Positions 1 through 9,972 of a stretch of 64,000 nt of DNA are shown here, piece after piece. The stretch comes from an uncultured Nocardioides sp. Lineage in GTDB: Bacteria > Actinomycetota > Actinomycetes > Propionibacteriales > Nocardioidaceae. The notes under the pieces are model-generated. The model was not told the DNA's origin. It saw only the letters and a program-made list of their open reading frames with translations, and ran no database searches. How positions within the stretch are numbered: the first letter of the stretch is position 1; the number at the start of each line of letters is the position of its first letter. Both the position numbers and the translations under genes were made by a program. The stretch spans positions 656,294 to 720,293 of the forward strand of contig NZ_CANKZF010000002.1 in NCBI RefSeq assembly GCF_947488515.1. Direction: 5' to 3'.

Positions 1-60
1 TCGGAGACCTTCGTCTACCTCAAGCTCAACAAGCAGCACTACAACTGGGGAACGAGATGA
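1..60 (+). CDS. C-terminal end of an unidentified protein (cut by window start)
   Basis: The reading frame open from base 1 ends at a TGA at 58-60 and gives the last 19 residues, ending HYNWGTR. The next gene's ATG overlaps this stop (ATGA), a sign of translational coupling with the aminotransferase downstream, so the two probably share an operon and perhaps a pathway. Too little is visible to name the product. Confidence 0.6.
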   Translation, partial: SETFVYLKLNKQHYNWGTR

Positions 61-1460
61 GCCTCCACTCCACCGAGGGCAAGCCCTACGACGAGTCCTT
101 CGACTACCAGGCCGCCGGCCGCGACCACCTCTGGTTGCACTTCACGCGGCACTCGACCTACGAGAACGGCGGCGAGATGCCGCTGATCGTGAAGGGCGAG
201 GGCCACAAGATCTGGGACAGCCACGGCCGCGAGTACATCGACGGGCTGGCCGGGCTGTTCGTCGTCCAGGTCGGCCACGGCCGCGAGGAGCTGGCCGAGG
301 CGGCCGCGAAGCAGGCCAAGGAGCTGGCGTTCTTCCCGCTCTGGTCCTTCGCGCACCCGCGCGCCGTCGAGCTCGCCGACCGCATCGCCGCGATGGCGCC
401 CGGCGACCTCAACCGCGTCTTCTTCACCACCGGCGGCGGCGAGGCCGTCGAGTCCGCGTGGAAGCTGGCCAAGCAGTACTTCAAGCTCACCGGCAAGCCC
501 AACAAGCACAAGGTCATCTCCCGCGCCGTGGCCTACCACGGCACGCCGCAGGGTGCGCTGTCCATCACCGGCATCCCGCCGCTGAAGGAGATGTTCGAGC
601 CGCTCGTGCCGGGCGCCCACAAGGTCCCCAACACCAACTTCTACCGCCGCCCGGAGTTCATCGGCGACGACGAGAAGGCCTTCGGCCGGTGGGCCGCGGA
701 CCGCATCGCCGAGGCGATCGAGTTCGAGGGCCCCGACACCGTCGCCGCCGTCTTCCTCGAGCCCGTGCAGAACGCCGGCGGCTGCTTCCCGCCGCCGCCC
801 GGCTACTTCGAGCGGGTCCGCGAGATCTGCGACGAGTACGACGTCCTGCTCGTCTCCGACGAGGTGATCTGCGCCTTCGGGCGCGTCGGCGAGATGTTCG
901 GGGCATCCGAGTTCGGCTACCAGCCCGACATCATCACCTGCGCCAAGGGCATGACCTCTGGCTACTCGCCGATCGGCGCGATGATCGCCAGCGACCGGCT
1001 CTTCGAGCCCTTCAAGACCGGCACCACGGCGTACGCCCACGGCTACACCTTCGGCGGTCACCCGGTCTCCTCGGCCGTCGCGATGGCCAACCTCGACATC
1101 TTCGAGCGCGAGGGCCTCACCGACCACGTCCAGCAGAACGCCCCGGCCTTCCGCTCGACGCTGGAGAAGCTGCTCGACATCCCGATCGTCGGCGACGTCC
1201 GCGGCCACGGCTACTTCTACGGCATCGAGCTGGTCAAGGACCGCGAGACCAAGGAGACGTTCAACGAGGCCGAGTCCGAGCGACTGCTGCGCGGCTACCT
1301 CTCCGGCGCGCTGTGGGAGGCCGGTCTCTACTGCCGCGCCGACGACCGCGGCGACCCGGTCATCCAGCTCGCCCCGCCGCTCATCATCGGCCAGCCGGAG
1401 TTCGACGACATCGAGCAGCGGCTGCGCTCGGTGCTGACCGGAGCCCTCGAGCACCTCTGA
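57..1460 (+). CDS. Class III (omega-type) PLP-dependent aminotransferase
   Basis: The 467-residue protein has the layout of fold-type I class III aminotransferases. TTGGGEAVESAWKLAKQY (cofactor phosphate binding) is followed by SDEVICAFGRVG, carrying the Asp that contacts the pyridine nitrogen, and by the Schiff-base lysine in TCAKGMTSGY, which I place at Lys297. HGYTFGGHPVSSAVAMAN follows. Such enzymes move an amino group from an omega-amino acid or diamine (putrescine, beta-alanine, GABA) to pyruvate or 2-oxoglutarate. The likeness is greatest to the putrescine/beta-alanine-pyruvate type, but the substrate cannot be fixed from sequence. The start overlaps the previous stop by ATGA. It ends about 50 bp before trmB and is probably unrelated to it in function. 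Confidence 0.88.
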   Translation: MSLHSTEGKPYDESFDYQAAGRDHLWLHFTRHSTYENGGEMPLIVKGEGHKIWDSHGREYIDGLAGLFVVQVGHGREELAEAAAKQAKELAFFPLWSFAHPRAVELADRIAAMAPGDLNRVFFTTGGGEAVESAWKLAKQYFKLTGKPNKHKVISRAVAYHGTPQGALSITGIPPLKEMFEPLVPGAHKVPNTNFYRRPEFIGDDEKAFGRWAADRIAEAIEFEGPDTVAAVFLEPVQNAGGCFPPPPGYFERVREICDEYDVLLVSDEVICAFGRVGEMFGASEFGYQPDIITCAKGMTSGYSPIGAMIASDRLFEPFKTGTTAYAHGYTFGGHPVSSAVAMANLDIFEREGLTDHVQQNAPAFRSTLEKLLDIPIVGDVRGHGYFYGIELVKDRETKETFNEAESERLLRGYLSGALWEAGLYCRADDRGDPVIQLAPPLIIGQPEFDDIEQRLRSVLTGALEHL

Positions 1461-1511
1461 CCCGCACGCGCTGATGTGCGTCCGACCCGGGGGAGCGGGG
1501 AGGATGGGCCC

Positions 1512-2243
1512 GTGAACGACGTCGTACGCCCCGCCCGCCCGCACCACAAGCTGACCGCGGACGGGCGCCGGATGCGGGAGGTGCTCACCTACTCGCGGCG
1601 GGGCAACCGGTTCACGCCGCGACAGGCCGAGTCGTGGGCCGCCCACCACGCCGACTGGGTGATCCCCGAGGAGGCCGTCGACCGGCCCGGCTTCGCCCTC
1701 GCGGAGTGGTTCGGCCGCGAGGCGCCGCTGATCGTCGAGATCGGCCCGGGCATCGGCGAGGCGACCTCGGTGCTGGCTGCCGCGCGCCCCGACCACAACG
1801 TGCTGGCCCTCGAGGTGTGGCTCCCCGGCATCGCCGACTCGCTGTGGCGCGTCGCCGAGGCGGGGGCCGACAACGTGCGGTTCTGCTCCGTCGACGCCGT
1901 GTGGACCCTGGAGAACCTGCTCGGCCCGGCCAGTGTCGCCGAGCTGTGGACCTTCTTCCCCGACCCGTGGCGCAAGACCAAGCACCGCAAGCGGCGGCTG
2001 GTCAACCCGGCCAACGCCGCGCTCGCCTCGTCCCGGCTGGTGCCGGGCGGCGCGTGGCGGCTGGCCACCGACTGGGCGGACTACGCCGACCAGATGCGCG
2101 AGGTCCTCGACGCCGAGCCGACCCTGGAGGGCGGCCCCGTGGACCGGTGGGACGAGCGGCCGGTGACCCGGTTCGAGCGCAAGGGCCGCGACGTCGAGCG
2201 CGACATCGTCGACTTCTGCTACCGGCGGTCCGACCGGGGCTGA
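1512..2243 (+). CDS. trmB: tRNA (guanine-N7-)-methyltransferase
   Basis: TrmB makes m7G46 in the tRNA variable loop using S-adenosylmethionine. The SAM-binding stretch VEIGPGIGEATSVLAA and the family hallmark FFPDPWRKTKHRKRRL are both present, followed by LATDWADYADQM. I chose the GTG at 1512 (243 aa) because a GGGGAGG ribosome-binding site lies 8 bases upstream. An in-frame ATG at 1476 adds 12 residues but lacks such a site. The 3' end overlaps the opposing small gene by 25 bp. Confidence 0.92.
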   Translation: MNDVVRPARPHHKLTADGRRMREVLTYSRRGNRFTPRQAESWAAHHADWVIPEEAVDRPGFALAEWFGREAPLIVEIGPGIGEATSVLAAARPDHNVLALEVWLPGIADSLWRVAEAGADNVRFCSVDAVWTLENLLGPASVAELWTFFPDPWRKTKHRKRRLVNPANAALASSRLVPGGAWRLATDWADYADQMREVLDAEPTLEGGPVDRWDERPVTRFERKGRDVERDIVDFCYRRSDRG

Positions 2244-2560
2244 TCGAGCACCAGGCCGGCCTCGCGCAACAGGTGCTCGAGCCGCAGCCGCTCGGCCTCG
2301 CGGTCGGTGCCCTCGCGAAGGTCGGTGAGCAGGTCCGGCACCTCGAGGGCGCGTGCCGCCTGGCCCAGCAGGTCGTCGTACGCCGCCGTCGTCCCGCGCC
2401 GGCGTGCCATCGGCGTCCCGGGTGCCGGCGCGAGCACCAGCGGCCGGACGCGGCGCAGGGCGGCCGCGAGCTCCTCGATCGCCGGGACCGACGGCTCCGG
2501 CGGGGGAGGGGAGAGGCGCGTGCGCACGCGCCGGAGCACGAGCGCGACCAGGCCGGCCAT
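2219..2560 (-). CDS. Small hypothetical protein
   Basis: A 113-residue reading frame opposes trmB. Nearly all its codons end in G or C, typical of genuine genes here and unlike the poor third positions of the shadow frames. The product is Arg/Leu/Glu-rich and probably helical, without signal peptide, membrane segment or known motif. It starts MAGLVALVLRRVRTRL and has a predicted amphipathic C-terminal half ending LVLDQPRSDRR. The start is uncertain: a GGAGG lies directly against the ATG, closer than usual. I do not recognise the family. Confidence 0.55.
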   Translation of the reverse strand: MAGLVALVLRRVRTRLSPPPPEPSVPAIEELAAALRRVRPLVLAPAPGTPMARRRGTTAAYDDLLGQAARALEVPDLLTDLREGTDREAERLRLEHLLREAGLVLDQPRSDRR

Positions 2561-3058
2561 CCTCCGACGGTAGGACGGCCCCCGGGGGCGCGGCAAGGGC
2601 CTTGAACGAGCGGCTCCGGTTCGCCGTTCGCGGGCCCCGGAGCGTAGGCTGGCGACTTCCCGGGACATCGGGAGCGGGCCACGGGCTCCACCGTCATAGC
2701 GATTTGGCGTGGGCGTGCGGAGTCTGTCAAGATGTTCCGGTTGCTCCGGCGGGTCGCCGGGGTGCGGCACACCTTGACTTCTGAATCGCGTCTCCTTTGA
2801 TCGAGCCAGTCGTCTGCGTGCACCGCACCGGATCACGTGGTGATCGGAGACCCGACCAGATCCGACAACCGTCGGGTGCCACCCAGAGCTACATCGACCT
2901 CCCGGGGTCGTGTCACGAGGCCCAATGTTTTCAGTTGGGGGCGCGACACGCCCGACCGCGGGGGCCGGAGGGTGGAGGAGAGACAGGCGGCGCTCGCCCA
3001 CCAGGGGCCGGGAGCCGAAACCAGACCAGGCGTACGAGATCGAAGAGGACAGGGACCT
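2561..3058 (+). promoter_or_regulatory. Long untranslated leader/promoter region of the S10 operon
   Basis: These 498 bases hold no convincing gene; the open frames crossing them lack codon bias and RBS. Promoter-like elements on the plus strand include TTGGCG at 2704 with CAAGAT at 2728 (18-bp spacing) and a TTGACT at 2774 with no good -10 partner. A TAGGCT at 2645 resembles an actinobacterial -10 but lacks a clear -35. The strong hairpin at 2909-2950 is annotated separately. The long leader suggests that S10 operon expression is controlled at RNA level. Confidence 0.45.
2909..2950 (+). promoter_or_regulatory. Structured hairpin in the rpsJ leader
   Basis: CGTGTC (2909-2914) pairs with GACACG (2945-2950). 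CG (2916-2917) faces CG (2942-2943), and CCCAA (2921-2925) pairs with TTGGG (2935-2939) across a nine-base loop TGTTTTCAG. Small internal bulges (A/C, and AGG opposite GG) interrupt the stem symmetrically. It lies about 110 bases before the rpsJ start and has no T-tract, so it looks more like a protein-binding or attenuation structure than a terminator. In E. coli the S10 leader is bound by L4; whether that applies here is unknown. Confidence 0.5.
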
Positions 3059-3367
3059 ATGGCGGGACAGAAGATCCGCATCAGGCTCAAGGCCTATGAC
3101 CACGAGGTGATCGACACCTCGGCGCGGAAGATCGTGGACACCGTCACCCGTACGGGTGCGAAGGTCGCCGGCCCTGTGCCGCTGCCGACCGAGAAGAACG
3201 TGTACTGCGTGATCCGCTCGCCCCACAAGTACAAGGACTCCCGCGAGCACTTCGAGATGCGGACGCACAAGCGTCTGATCGACATCATCGACCCGACGCC
3301 GAAGACCGTCGACTCGCTGATGCGTCTCGACCTGCCTGCCGGTGTCGACATCGAGATCAAGCTCTGA
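3059..3367 (+). CDS. rpsJ: Small ribosomal subunit protein S10 (uS10)
   Basis: The 102-residue protein is full length for S10, with the start [17 protein letters not shown] and the conserved middle [20 protein letters not shown]. It sits in the 30S head and doubles as the NusE transcription antitermination factor. First gene of the S10 operon. The ATG at 3059 follows a modest AGAGGA site; the same frame is open further upstream, but those residues do not belong to S10. Confidence 0.97.
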   Translation: MAGQKIRIRLKAYDHEVIDTSARKIVDTVTRTGAKVAGPVPLPTEKNVYCVIRSPHKYKDSREHFEMRTHKRLIDIIDPTPKTVDSLMRLDLPAGVDIEIKL

Positions 3368-3375
3368 GGCGCGAC

Positions 3376-4041
3376 ATGGCTAAGACTTTCGAACGCAACG
3401 TGAAGGGCCTGCTGGGCACCAAGCTCGGCATGACCCAGCTGTGGGACGAGAACAACAAGGTCGTCCCCGTGACCGTGATCGCCGCGAGCACCAACGTGGT
3501 CACCCAGGTCCGCCAGCCCGAGGTGGACGGCTACAACGCCATCCAGGTCGGCTTCGGCGAGATCGAGGCCCGCAAGGTGAACTCGCCCGACGCCGGTCAC
3601 TTCGCCAAGGCCGGGGTCACCCCCCGTCGCCACGTGGTGGAGATCCGCACCGCTGACGCTGCCGCCTACACCGTGGGCCAGGAGCTGACCGTCGAGACCT
3701 TCGCCGCAGGCGAGGAGATCGACGTGACCGGCACCAGCAAGGGCAAGGGCTTCGCCGGTGTCATGAAGCGTCACGGCTTCCACGGTGTCTCCGCCTCGCA
3801 CGGCGCGCACCGCAACCACCGCAAGCCGGGCTCCATCGGCGCCTGCGCCACCCCGGGTCGCGTGTTCAAGGGCACCCGCATGGCGGGCCGCATGGGCAAC
3901 GACACGGTGACCACCCAGAACCTGACGGTGCACGCCGTCGACGCCGACAAGGGCCTGATCCTGATCAAGGGCGCCGTTCCCGGCCCCAAGAACGGTCTCG
4001 TCGTCCTTCGCTCGGCCGCCAAGAAGACGCAGGAGGCCTGA
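3376..4041 (+). CDS. rplC: Large ribosomal subunit protein L3 (uL3)
   Basis: 221 residues, a normal bacterial length. The start [15 protein letters not shown] and the [20 protein letters not shown] loop that reaches towards the peptidyl transferase centre are both recognisable. L3 is an early 50S assembly protein. It starts 8 bases after rpsJ with a GAGG site and ends 2 bases before rplD. Confidence 0.97.
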   Translation: MAKTFERNVKGLLGTKLGMTQLWDENNKVVPVTVIAASTNVVTQVRQPEVDGYNAIQVGFGEIEARKVNSPDAGHFAKAGVTPRRHVVEIRTADAAAYTVGQELTVETFAAGEEIDVTGTSKGKGFAGVMKRHGFHGVSASHGAHRNHRKPGSIGACATPGRVFKGTRMAGRMGNDTVTTQNLTVHAVDADKGLILIKGAVPGPKNGLVVLRSAAKKTQEA

Positions 4042-4043
4042 GC

Positions 4044-4910
4044 ATGGCTGTCAAGACCGTCAAGGTCGACCTCCCCGCCGAGATCTTCGACGTCGAGGTC
4101 AACATTCCCCTGATCCACCAGGTCGTCGTGGCCCAGCAGGCCGCTGCGCGTCAGGGCACGCACTCCACCAAGCGTCGCGGCGAGGTCCGCGGTGGTGGAC
4201 GCAAGCCCTACAAGCAGAAGGGCACCGGTCGCGCCCGCCAGGGCTCGACCCGCGCGCCGCAGTTCGCCGGCGGTGGCATCGTCCACGGCCCGCAGCCGCG
4301 CAGCTACGACCAGCGCACCCCCAAGAAGATGAAGGCCGCCGCCCTGCGCGGTGCCCTCTCCGACCGGGCCCGCAACGACCGCGTCCACGTGGTCGACGCC
4401 CTGGTGTCGGGCGACAAGCCCTCCACCAAGGCCGCGCTGGCCTCGCTGGTCTCGCTGACCGACCGCGTGGGCTACCTCGTGGTGCTCGAGCGTTCCGACG
4501 CGATCACCTGGCTCTCGCTGCGCAACGCGCCCGAGGTCCACATCGTCGCCGTCGACCAGCTCAACACCTACGACGTGCTCAACGCCGACGACGTGGTCTT
4601 CACCAAGGGTGCCTACGACGTCTTCGTGGGTGGCGCCTCCGCTGCTCCGGCCGCGAAGACCGAGTCGGCTGCTGCGCCCGCCTCCGAGCAGGCCACCGAC
4701 GAGCCGGCCCTGCCGGCCGGTGCGAAGGCCCCGCTCAAGAGCGGCAAGAACCCCAAGGGCTACGACGTCCAGGGCCTGCAGTCCGGCACCTACCTCGTCG
4801 AGGGCGACGCCGCCTACGACGTCTCCGGTGGCGACGTCTGGTTCAAGTCCACCGAGGACGCCGAGGCCGCTGGCCTGACCCGCGCCGACGAGAAGGAGAG
4901 CGACAAGTGA
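4044..4910 (+). CDS. rplD: Large ribosomal subunit protein L4 (uL4) with an extra C-terminal domain
   Basis: Residues 1 to about 200 are ordinary L4, including the exit-tunnel loop region with [21 protein letters not shown]4 lines the nascent-chain tunnel and in E. coli represses its own operon. The protein is 288 residues, about 80 longer than usual. An Ala/Pro/Glu linker (about 195-225) leads to a compact tail with [16 protein letters not shown] and [15 protein letters not shown]. That pattern resembles a short domain found at the ends of assorted actinobacterial proteins (sometimes called the sunset domain); this match is from memory. The next gene's GTG overlaps the stop. Confidence 0.95.
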   Translation: MAVKTVKVDLPAEIFDVEVNIPLIHQVVVAQQAAARQGTHSTKRRGEVRGGGRKPYKQKGTGRARQGSTRAPQFAGGGIVHGPQPRSYDQRTPKKMKAAALRGALSDRARNDRVHVVDALVSGDKPSTKAALASLVSLTDRVGYLVVLERSDAITWLSLRNAPEVHIVAVDQLNTYDVLNADDVVFTKGAYDVFVGGASAAPAAKTESAAAPASEQATDEPALPAGAKAPLKSGKNPKGYDVQGLQSGTYLVEGDAAYDVSGGDVWFKSTEDAEAAGLTRADEKESDK

Positions 4911-5212
4911 GCACCCTGCACAAGGACCACCGCGACGTCCTGATCGCCCCGGTCGTGTCGGAGAAGAGCTACGGCCTGCTCGACGCCAACAAGTACACCT
5001 TCATCGTCCACCCGGACGCGAACAAGACCGAGATCAAGATCGCGGTCGAGAAGGTCTTCGACGTCAAGGTCACCTCGGTCAACACGATCAACCGCCAGGG
5101 CAAGACGCGCCGCACCAAGTACGGCCTGGGCAAGCGTCCCAACACCAAGCGCGCAATCGTCAGCCTCGCCGAGGGTCACCGCATCGACATCTTCGGAGGT
5201 CCGGTCTCCTGA
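4907..5212 (+). CDS. rplW: Large ribosomal subunit protein L23 (uL23)
   Basis: 101 residues with [35 protein letters not shown] and the extended-loop region [21 protein letters not shown]23 sits at the tunnel exit and is the docking site for trigger factor and SRP. The start is GTG, overlapping the rplD stop as GTGA, so translation is coupled. Confidence 0.97.
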   Translation: MSTLHKDHRDVLIAPVVSEKSYGLLDANKYTFIVHPDANKTEIKIAVEKVFDVKVTSVNTINRQGKTRRTKYGLGKRPNTKRAIVSLAEGHRIDIFGGPVS

Positions 5213-5236
5213 CCGGGCTCCTGACTAGGAACTGAT

Positions 5237-6073
<837 letters not shown>

Positions 6074-6078
6074 CCGAC

Positions 6079-6360
6079 ATGCCTCGCAGCCTCAAGAAGG
6101 GCCCCTTCGTCGACGGCCACCTTCAGAAGAAGGTGGACGCCGAGAACGAGAAGGGCAGCCACAACGTCATCAAGACCTGGTCGCGCCGGTCGATGATCGT
6201 GCCCGACATGATCGGCCACACCATCGCTGTGCACGACGGTCGCAAGCACGTCCCGGTCTTCGTGACCGACTCCATGGTCGGCCACAAGCTCGGGGAGTTC
6301 GCCCCCACCCGCACCTACCGCGGGCACGTCAAGGAAGACCGGAAGGGACGCCGTCGATGA
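6079..6360 (+). CDS. rpsS: Small ribosomal subunit protein S19 (uS19)
   Basis: 93 residues, full length, with [19 protein letters not shown] and [20 protein letters not shown]. It is part of the 30S head, near the A-site finger bridge. Its stop overlaps the rplV start (ATGA). Confidence 0.97.
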   Translation: MPRSLKKGPFVDGHLQKKVDAENEKGSHNVIKTWSRRSMIVPDMIGHTIAVHDGRKHVPVFVTDSMVGHKLGEFAPTRTYRGHVKEDRKGRRR

Positions 6361-6806
6361 GCACCACCGAGCGCAGCCGCACCAGTGCGCGCCGCACCAC
6401 GCTGCTCGGCGACCAGCCGGGCGCGTACGCGAGCGCACGCTACGTGCGGATCACCCCGATGAAGGCCCGCCGTGTCGTCGACATGGTCCGCGGCCTCCAG
6501 GTCGACGAGGCTCTGACCCTGCTGCAGTTCGCGCCGCAGGCCGCCTCCGAGACCGTCTACAAGGTGCTGGAGAGCGCCGTCGCCAACGCCGAGACGACCG
6601 AGGGCCTCAACCGGGCCGACCTGGTCCTCTCCGTCGCGATGGTCGACGAGGGCCCGACGATGAAGCGTTGGCGTCCGCGTGCTCAGGGTCGGGCGACCCG
6701 CATCAACAAGCGCACGAGCCACATCACCCTCGCGGTGCAGCCGGCTGACGTGCTCACCGCGCCGGGCAAGAAGGCCCGCGCCTCGAAGAACGGAAAGGGT
6801 GCCTGA
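6357..6806 (+). CDS. rplV: Large ribosomal subunit protein L22 (uL22)
   Basis: The L22 core is clear: [20 protein letters not shown], then the tunnel hairpin region and [17 protein letters not shown]. At 149 residues it is longer than E. coli L22 (110), with extra residues at both the N-terminus (Ser/Thr/Arg-rich, about 25) and the basic C-terminus. The hairpin lines the exit tunnel beside L4. I chose the ATG at 6357 because it overlaps the rpsS stop; the same frame runs open further upstream inside rplB and rpsS without being coding. Confidence 0.96.
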   Translation: MSTTERSRTSARRTTLLGDQPGAYASARYVRITPMKARRVVDMVRGLQVDEALTLLQFAPQAASETVYKVLESAVANAETTEGLNRADLVLSVAMVDEGPTMKRWRPRAQGRATRINKRTSHITLAVQPADVLTAPGKKARASKNGKGA

Positions 6807-7627
6807 TGGGCCAGAAGATCAACCCGAACGGGTTCCGCCTGGGCATCTCCACCGACCACAAGAGCCGTTGGTACGCCGACAAGCTCTACAAGTCGTACGT
6901 CGGTGAGGACGTCGCCATCCGCAAGCTGCTCTCCAAGGGCATGGAGCGGGCCGGCATCTCCAAGGTCGAGATCGAGCGCACGCGTGACCGCGTCCGTGTG
7001 GACATCCACACCGCGCGTCCCGGCATCGTCATCGGCCGCCGCGGCGCCGAGGCGGACCGCATCCGCGGCGAGCTCGAGAAGCTCACCGGCAAGCAGGTCC
7101 AGCTCAACATCCTCGAGGTCAAGAACCCCGAGATCGACGCGCAGCTGGTCGCCCAGGGTGTCGCCGAGCAGCTCTCGGGTCGTGTGCAGTTCCGTCGCGC
7201 CATGCGCAAGGCGATGCAGACCTCGATGCGCTCCGGTGCCAAGGGCATCCGGATCCAGTGCTCGGGTCGTCTCAACGGCGCCGAGATGTCGCGCACGGAG
7301 TTCTACCGCGAGGGCCGCGTGCCCCTGCACACCCTCCGCGCCGACATCGACTACGGCTTCTACGAGGCTCGCACGACCTTCGGCCGCATCGGCGTGAAGG
7401 TCTGGATCTACAAGGGCGAGGTCGCCGGCACCCGTGCCGAGCGCCAGGCCCAGCAGGCTGCCCGCGCCGGTGCCCCCGGCCGCGGCGGTCGTCCCAACAC
7501 CCGTGGCGGCGAGCGTCCGAGCCGTGGCTCGCGCGGCGACCGCGCTCCTCGCGCCGAGGGCGCCGCTGAGACCTCTGCGGCCCCGGCTGCTGCCGAGGCC
7601 GCACCGAGCACCGGACAGGAGGCCTGA
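6806..7627 (+). CDS. rpsC: Small ribosomal subunit protein S3 (uS3) with a long disordered tail
   Basis: S3 helps form the mRNA entry pore and its helicase activity. The start [14 protein letters not shown], the KH-domain stretch [17 protein letters not shown] and the C-terminal domain through [14 protein letters not shown] are present. After residue ~210 comes a tail of about 60 residues rich in Arg/Gly and then Ala/Pro, making 273 residues against 233 in E. coli. Such tails are usual in actinobacteria. The start overlaps the rplV stop by one base (TGATG). Confidence 0.97.
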   Translation: MGQKINPNGFRLGISTDHKSRWYADKLYKSYVGEDVAIRKLLSKGMERAGISKVEIERTRDRVRVDIHTARPGIVIGRRGAEADRIRGELEKLTGKQVQLNILEVKNPEIDAQLVAQGVAEQLSGRVQFRRAMRKAMQTSMRSGAKGIRIQCSGRLNGAEMSRTEFYREGRVPLHTLRADIDYGFYEARTTFGRIGVKVWIYKGEVAGTRAERQAQQAARAGAPGRGGRPNTRGGERPSRGSRGDRAPRAEGAAETSAAPAAAEAAPSTGQEA

Positions 7628-7632
7628 ACCTC

Positions 7633-8052
7633 ATGTTGATGCCCCGTCGCGTCAAGCACCGCAAGCAGCACCACCCCAAGCGTCGTGGCGCTGCCAAGGG
7701 TGGCACCACGCTGGCGTTCGGTGACTTCGGCATCCAGGCGGTCGAGGGTCACTACGTGACCAACCGACAGATCGAGTCGGCCCGTATCGCCATGACCCGC
7801 CACATCAAGCGTGGCGGCAAGGTCTGGATCAACATCTACCCGGACCGTCCGCTGACCAAGAAGCCGGCCGAGACCCGCATGGGTTCCGGCAAGGGTTCCC
7901 CCGAGTGGTGGGTTGCCAACGTCAAGCCCGGCCGCGTCATGTTCGAACTCTCCGGTGTGGACGAGGTGACTGCTCGCGAGGCCATGCGCCGCGCGATGCA
8001 CAAGCTCCCGATGAAGTGCCGGTTCATCTCCCGTGAGGCCGGTGAATTCTGA
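7633..8052 (+). CDS. rplP: Large ribosomal subunit protein L16 (uL16)
   Basis: 139 residues, full length, with [18 protein letters not shown] and the conserved [19 protein letters not shown] loop that contacts tRNA. The start at 7633 follows an AGGAGG site at 7617-7622; the methionine at codon 3 is less likely given family alignments. Its stop overlaps rpmC by one base. Confidence 0.97.
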   Translation: MLMPRRVKHRKQHHPKRRGAAKGGTTLAFGDFGIQAVEGHYVTNRQIESARIAMTRHIKRGGKVWINIYPDRPLTKKPAETRMGSGKGSPEWWVANVKPGRVMFELSGVDEVTAREAMRRAMHKLPMKCRFISREAGEF

Positions 8053-8294
8053 TGGCTACCAAGCTGAACGCCCACGAGCTCGACGAGCTCGACGCACCCG
8101 CCCTCGAGGCCAAGCTGCGCGAGGCCAAGGAGGAGCTGTTCAACCTCCGGTTCCAGGCCGCGACCGGCCAGCTGGAGAGCAACGGCCGCCTGCGCGTGGT
8201 CAAGAAGGACATCGCCCGCATCTACACCGTGGTCCGCGAGCGCGAGCTCGGCATCCGCACCACCCCGGGCACCAACGAAGAGGCGAAGGCATGA
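8052..8294 (+). CDS. rpmC: Large ribosomal subunit protein L29 (uL29)
   Basis: 80 residues with [20 protein letters not shown] and [19 protein letters not shown], the helical hairpin typical of L29 near the tunnel exit. Coupled to rplP (TGATG) and to rpsQ (ATGA). Confidence 0.96.
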   Translation: MATKLNAHELDELDAPALEAKLREAKEELFNLRFQAATGQLESNGRLRVVKKDIARIYTVVRERELGIRTTPGTNEEAKA

Positions 8295-8575
8295 GCGAGA
8301 ACACTGCGACCCAGTCGGTCGACGAGCGCAACCAGCGCAAGGTCCGCGAGGGCCTCGTCGTCAGCGACAAGATGGACAAGACCATCGTCGTCGCCGTCGA
8401 GGACCGCGTGAAGCACGCCCTCTACGGCAAGGTCCTGCGCAAGACGTCGCGTCTGAAGGCGCACGACGAGACCAACCAGTGCGGCATCGGCGACCGGGTC
8501 CTCATCATGGAGACCCGTCCGCTGTCGGCCACCAAGCGCTGGCGCCTCGTTGAGGTGCTGGAGAAGGCCAAGTGA
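8291..8575 (+). CDS. rpsQ: Small ribosomal subunit protein S17 (uS17)
   Basis: 94 residues. The OB-fold core begins at [20 protein letters not shown] and continues through [21 protein letters not shown]. About 14 residues precede the core, as often in actinobacteria. Last gene of the S10 operon; about 100 bases with two hairpins follow before the spc operon. The ATG at 8291 is fixed by the overlap with the rpmC stop. Confidence 0.96.
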   Translation: MSENTATQSVDERNQRKVREGLVVSDKMDKTIVVAVEDRVKHALYGKVLRKTSRLKAHDETNQCGIGDRVLIMETRPLSATKRWRLVEVLEKAK

Positions 8576-8578
8576 CCT

Positions 8579-8651
8579 GAGGCCCCCCGGCCTCGAGCAC
8601 AAGTTTCCACATATCAGTTCGGCCAGGCTCGCTCCCCGCTGAGGGGGCGAG
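8579..8651 (+). promoter_or_regulatory. Two hairpins at the S10/spc operon boundary
   Basis: The first hairpin is GAGGCC (8579-8584), loop CCCC, GGCCTC (8589-8594). The second pairs CTCGCTCCC (8628-8636) with GGGGGCGAG (8643-8651; one T-G wobble) around a six-base loop. Neither is followed by a T-run. They sit in the only long gap between rpsQ and rplN and may attenuate or process the transcript, or adjust the amount of spc mRNA relative to S10 mRNA. Confidence 0.45.
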
Positions 8652-8678
8652 AACCAGCTCGACAACCAGGAGAAATCA

Positions 8679-9047
8679 ATGATCCAGCAGGAGTCGCGAC
8701 TCAAGGTCGCCGACAACACCGGTGCGAAGGAGATCCTCTGCATCCGTGTTCTCGGTGGCTCTGGGCGTCGCTACGCCGGCATCGGTGACGTCATCGTCGC
8801 CACCGTCAAGGACGCGATCCCCGGTGGCAACGTCAAGAAGGGCGACGTCGTCAAGGCCGTGATCGTGCGCACCGTCAAGGAGCGTCGCCGCGCCGACGGT
8901 TCCTACATCCGCTTCGACGAGAACGCCGCCGTCATCCTCAAGAACGACGGCGAGCCCCGTGGCACGCGCATCTTCGGCCCCGTCGGCCGCGAGCTGCGCG
9001 AGAAGCGCTTCATGAAGATCATCTCGCTCGCCCCGGAGGTGCTCTGA
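8679..9047 (+). CDS. rplN: Large ribosomal subunit protein L14 (uL14)
   Basis: 122 residues, full length: [20 protein letters not shown], then [18 protein letters not shown] and [16 protein letters not shown]14 lies at the subunit interface and is the RsfS silencing-factor target. First gene of the spc operon, with an AGGAG site seven bases before the ATG. Confidence 0.97.
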   Translation: MIQQESRLKVADNTGAKEILCIRVLGGSGRRYAGIGDVIVATVKDAIPGGNVKKGDVVKAVIVRTVKERRRADGSYIRFDENAAVILKNDGEPRGTRIFGPVGRELREKRFMKIISLAPEVL

Positions 9048-9049
9048 AG

Positions 9050-9403
9050 ATGGGTAAGGACATGAACATCAAGAAGGGCGACACCGTCAAGGTGATCGCT
9101 GGCAAGGACAAGGGTGCCCAGGGCAAGGTCATCTCGGTGCTCCGCGAGGAGGACCGCGTGATCGTCGAGGGTGTCAACCTCGTCAAGCGCCACACCAAGT
9201 CCGTGCAGCAGACCAACACCACCGGCGGCATCATCACCCGCGAGGCGCCCATCCACGTCTCCAACGTGATGCTCGTCGAGGGCGACGGCGTCACGCGTGT
9301 CGGCTTCCGCCGCGACGAGGTCACCAAGCGCCGTCCCGACGGCTCGACCTACTCCGCGACCCGGTCCGTCCGCGTGTCCCGCAAGTCCGGCAAGGAGATC
9401 TGA
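9050..9403 (+). CDS. rplX: Large ribosomal subunit protein L24 (uL24)
   Basis: 117 residues with the KOW motif in [20 protein letters not shown] and the following [11 protein letters not shown]. It starts 50S assembly at 23S domain I. Two nearby starts exist (ATG at 9050 and at 9062); I keep the first, which gives [11 protein letters not shown]. It ends one base before the start of rplE. Confidence 0.96.
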   Translation: MGKDMNIKKGDTVKVIAGKDKGAQGKVISVLREEDRVIVEGVNLVKRHTKSVQQTNTTGGIITREAPIHVSNVMLVEGDGVTRVGFRRDEVTKRRPDGSTYSATRSVRVSRKSGKEI

Positions 9404-9404
9404 G

Positions 9405-9971
9405 ATGGCCGAGACCCAGACCACTGAGATTCCCCGTCTCAAGGCGCGCTACCGCGAGGAGATCGTCCCCGCCCTGCGCTCCGAGTTCGACATCGCCAAC
9501 ATCATGCAGGTGCCCGGCCTGACCAAGATCGTGGTCAACATGGGCGTCGGCGAGGCTGCTCGCGACTCGAAGCTGATCGAGGGCGCGATCCGCGACCTCA
9601 CCGCGATCACCGGCCAGAAGCCGTCCGTGACCAAGGCCCGCAAGTCGATCGCGCAGTTCAAGCTGCGCGAGGGCATGCCGATCGGCGCGCACGTCACCCT
9701 GCGCGGCGACCGTATGTGGGAGTTCCTGGACCGCCTGCTGTCCCTGGCCCTGCCCCGCATCCGCGACTTCCGCGGCCTCTCGCCGAAGCAGTTCGACGGT
9801 CGTGGCAACTACACCTTCGGTCTCACCGAGCAGGTCATGTTCCACGAGATCAACCAGGACAGGATCGACCGGTCGCGCGGTATGGACATCACCATCGTGA
9901 CCACCGCCACCAACGACGACGAGGGTCGGGCGCTGCTCAAGCAGCTCGGCTTCCCGTTCAAGGAGAACTGA
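9405..9971 (+). CDS. rplE: Large ribosomal subunit protein L5 (uL5)
   Basis: 188 residues with [39 protein letters not shown] and [21 protein letters not shown]5 binds 5S rRNA in the central protuberance. The ATG lies just after the rplX stop; the open frame before it is inside rplX. Confidence 0.97.
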
Positions 9972-9972
9972 C

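Noticed and set aside
39..1985. 648-codon open frame on the minus strand across the aminotransferase and trmB
   Set aside because: It is the antisense shadow of two well-supported genes in GC-rich DNA; the protein is low-complexity and without family features.
2797..3058. Short open frames within the rpsJ leader
   Set aside because: No RBS, poor codon bias and overlap with a strong hairpin; treated as untranslated.
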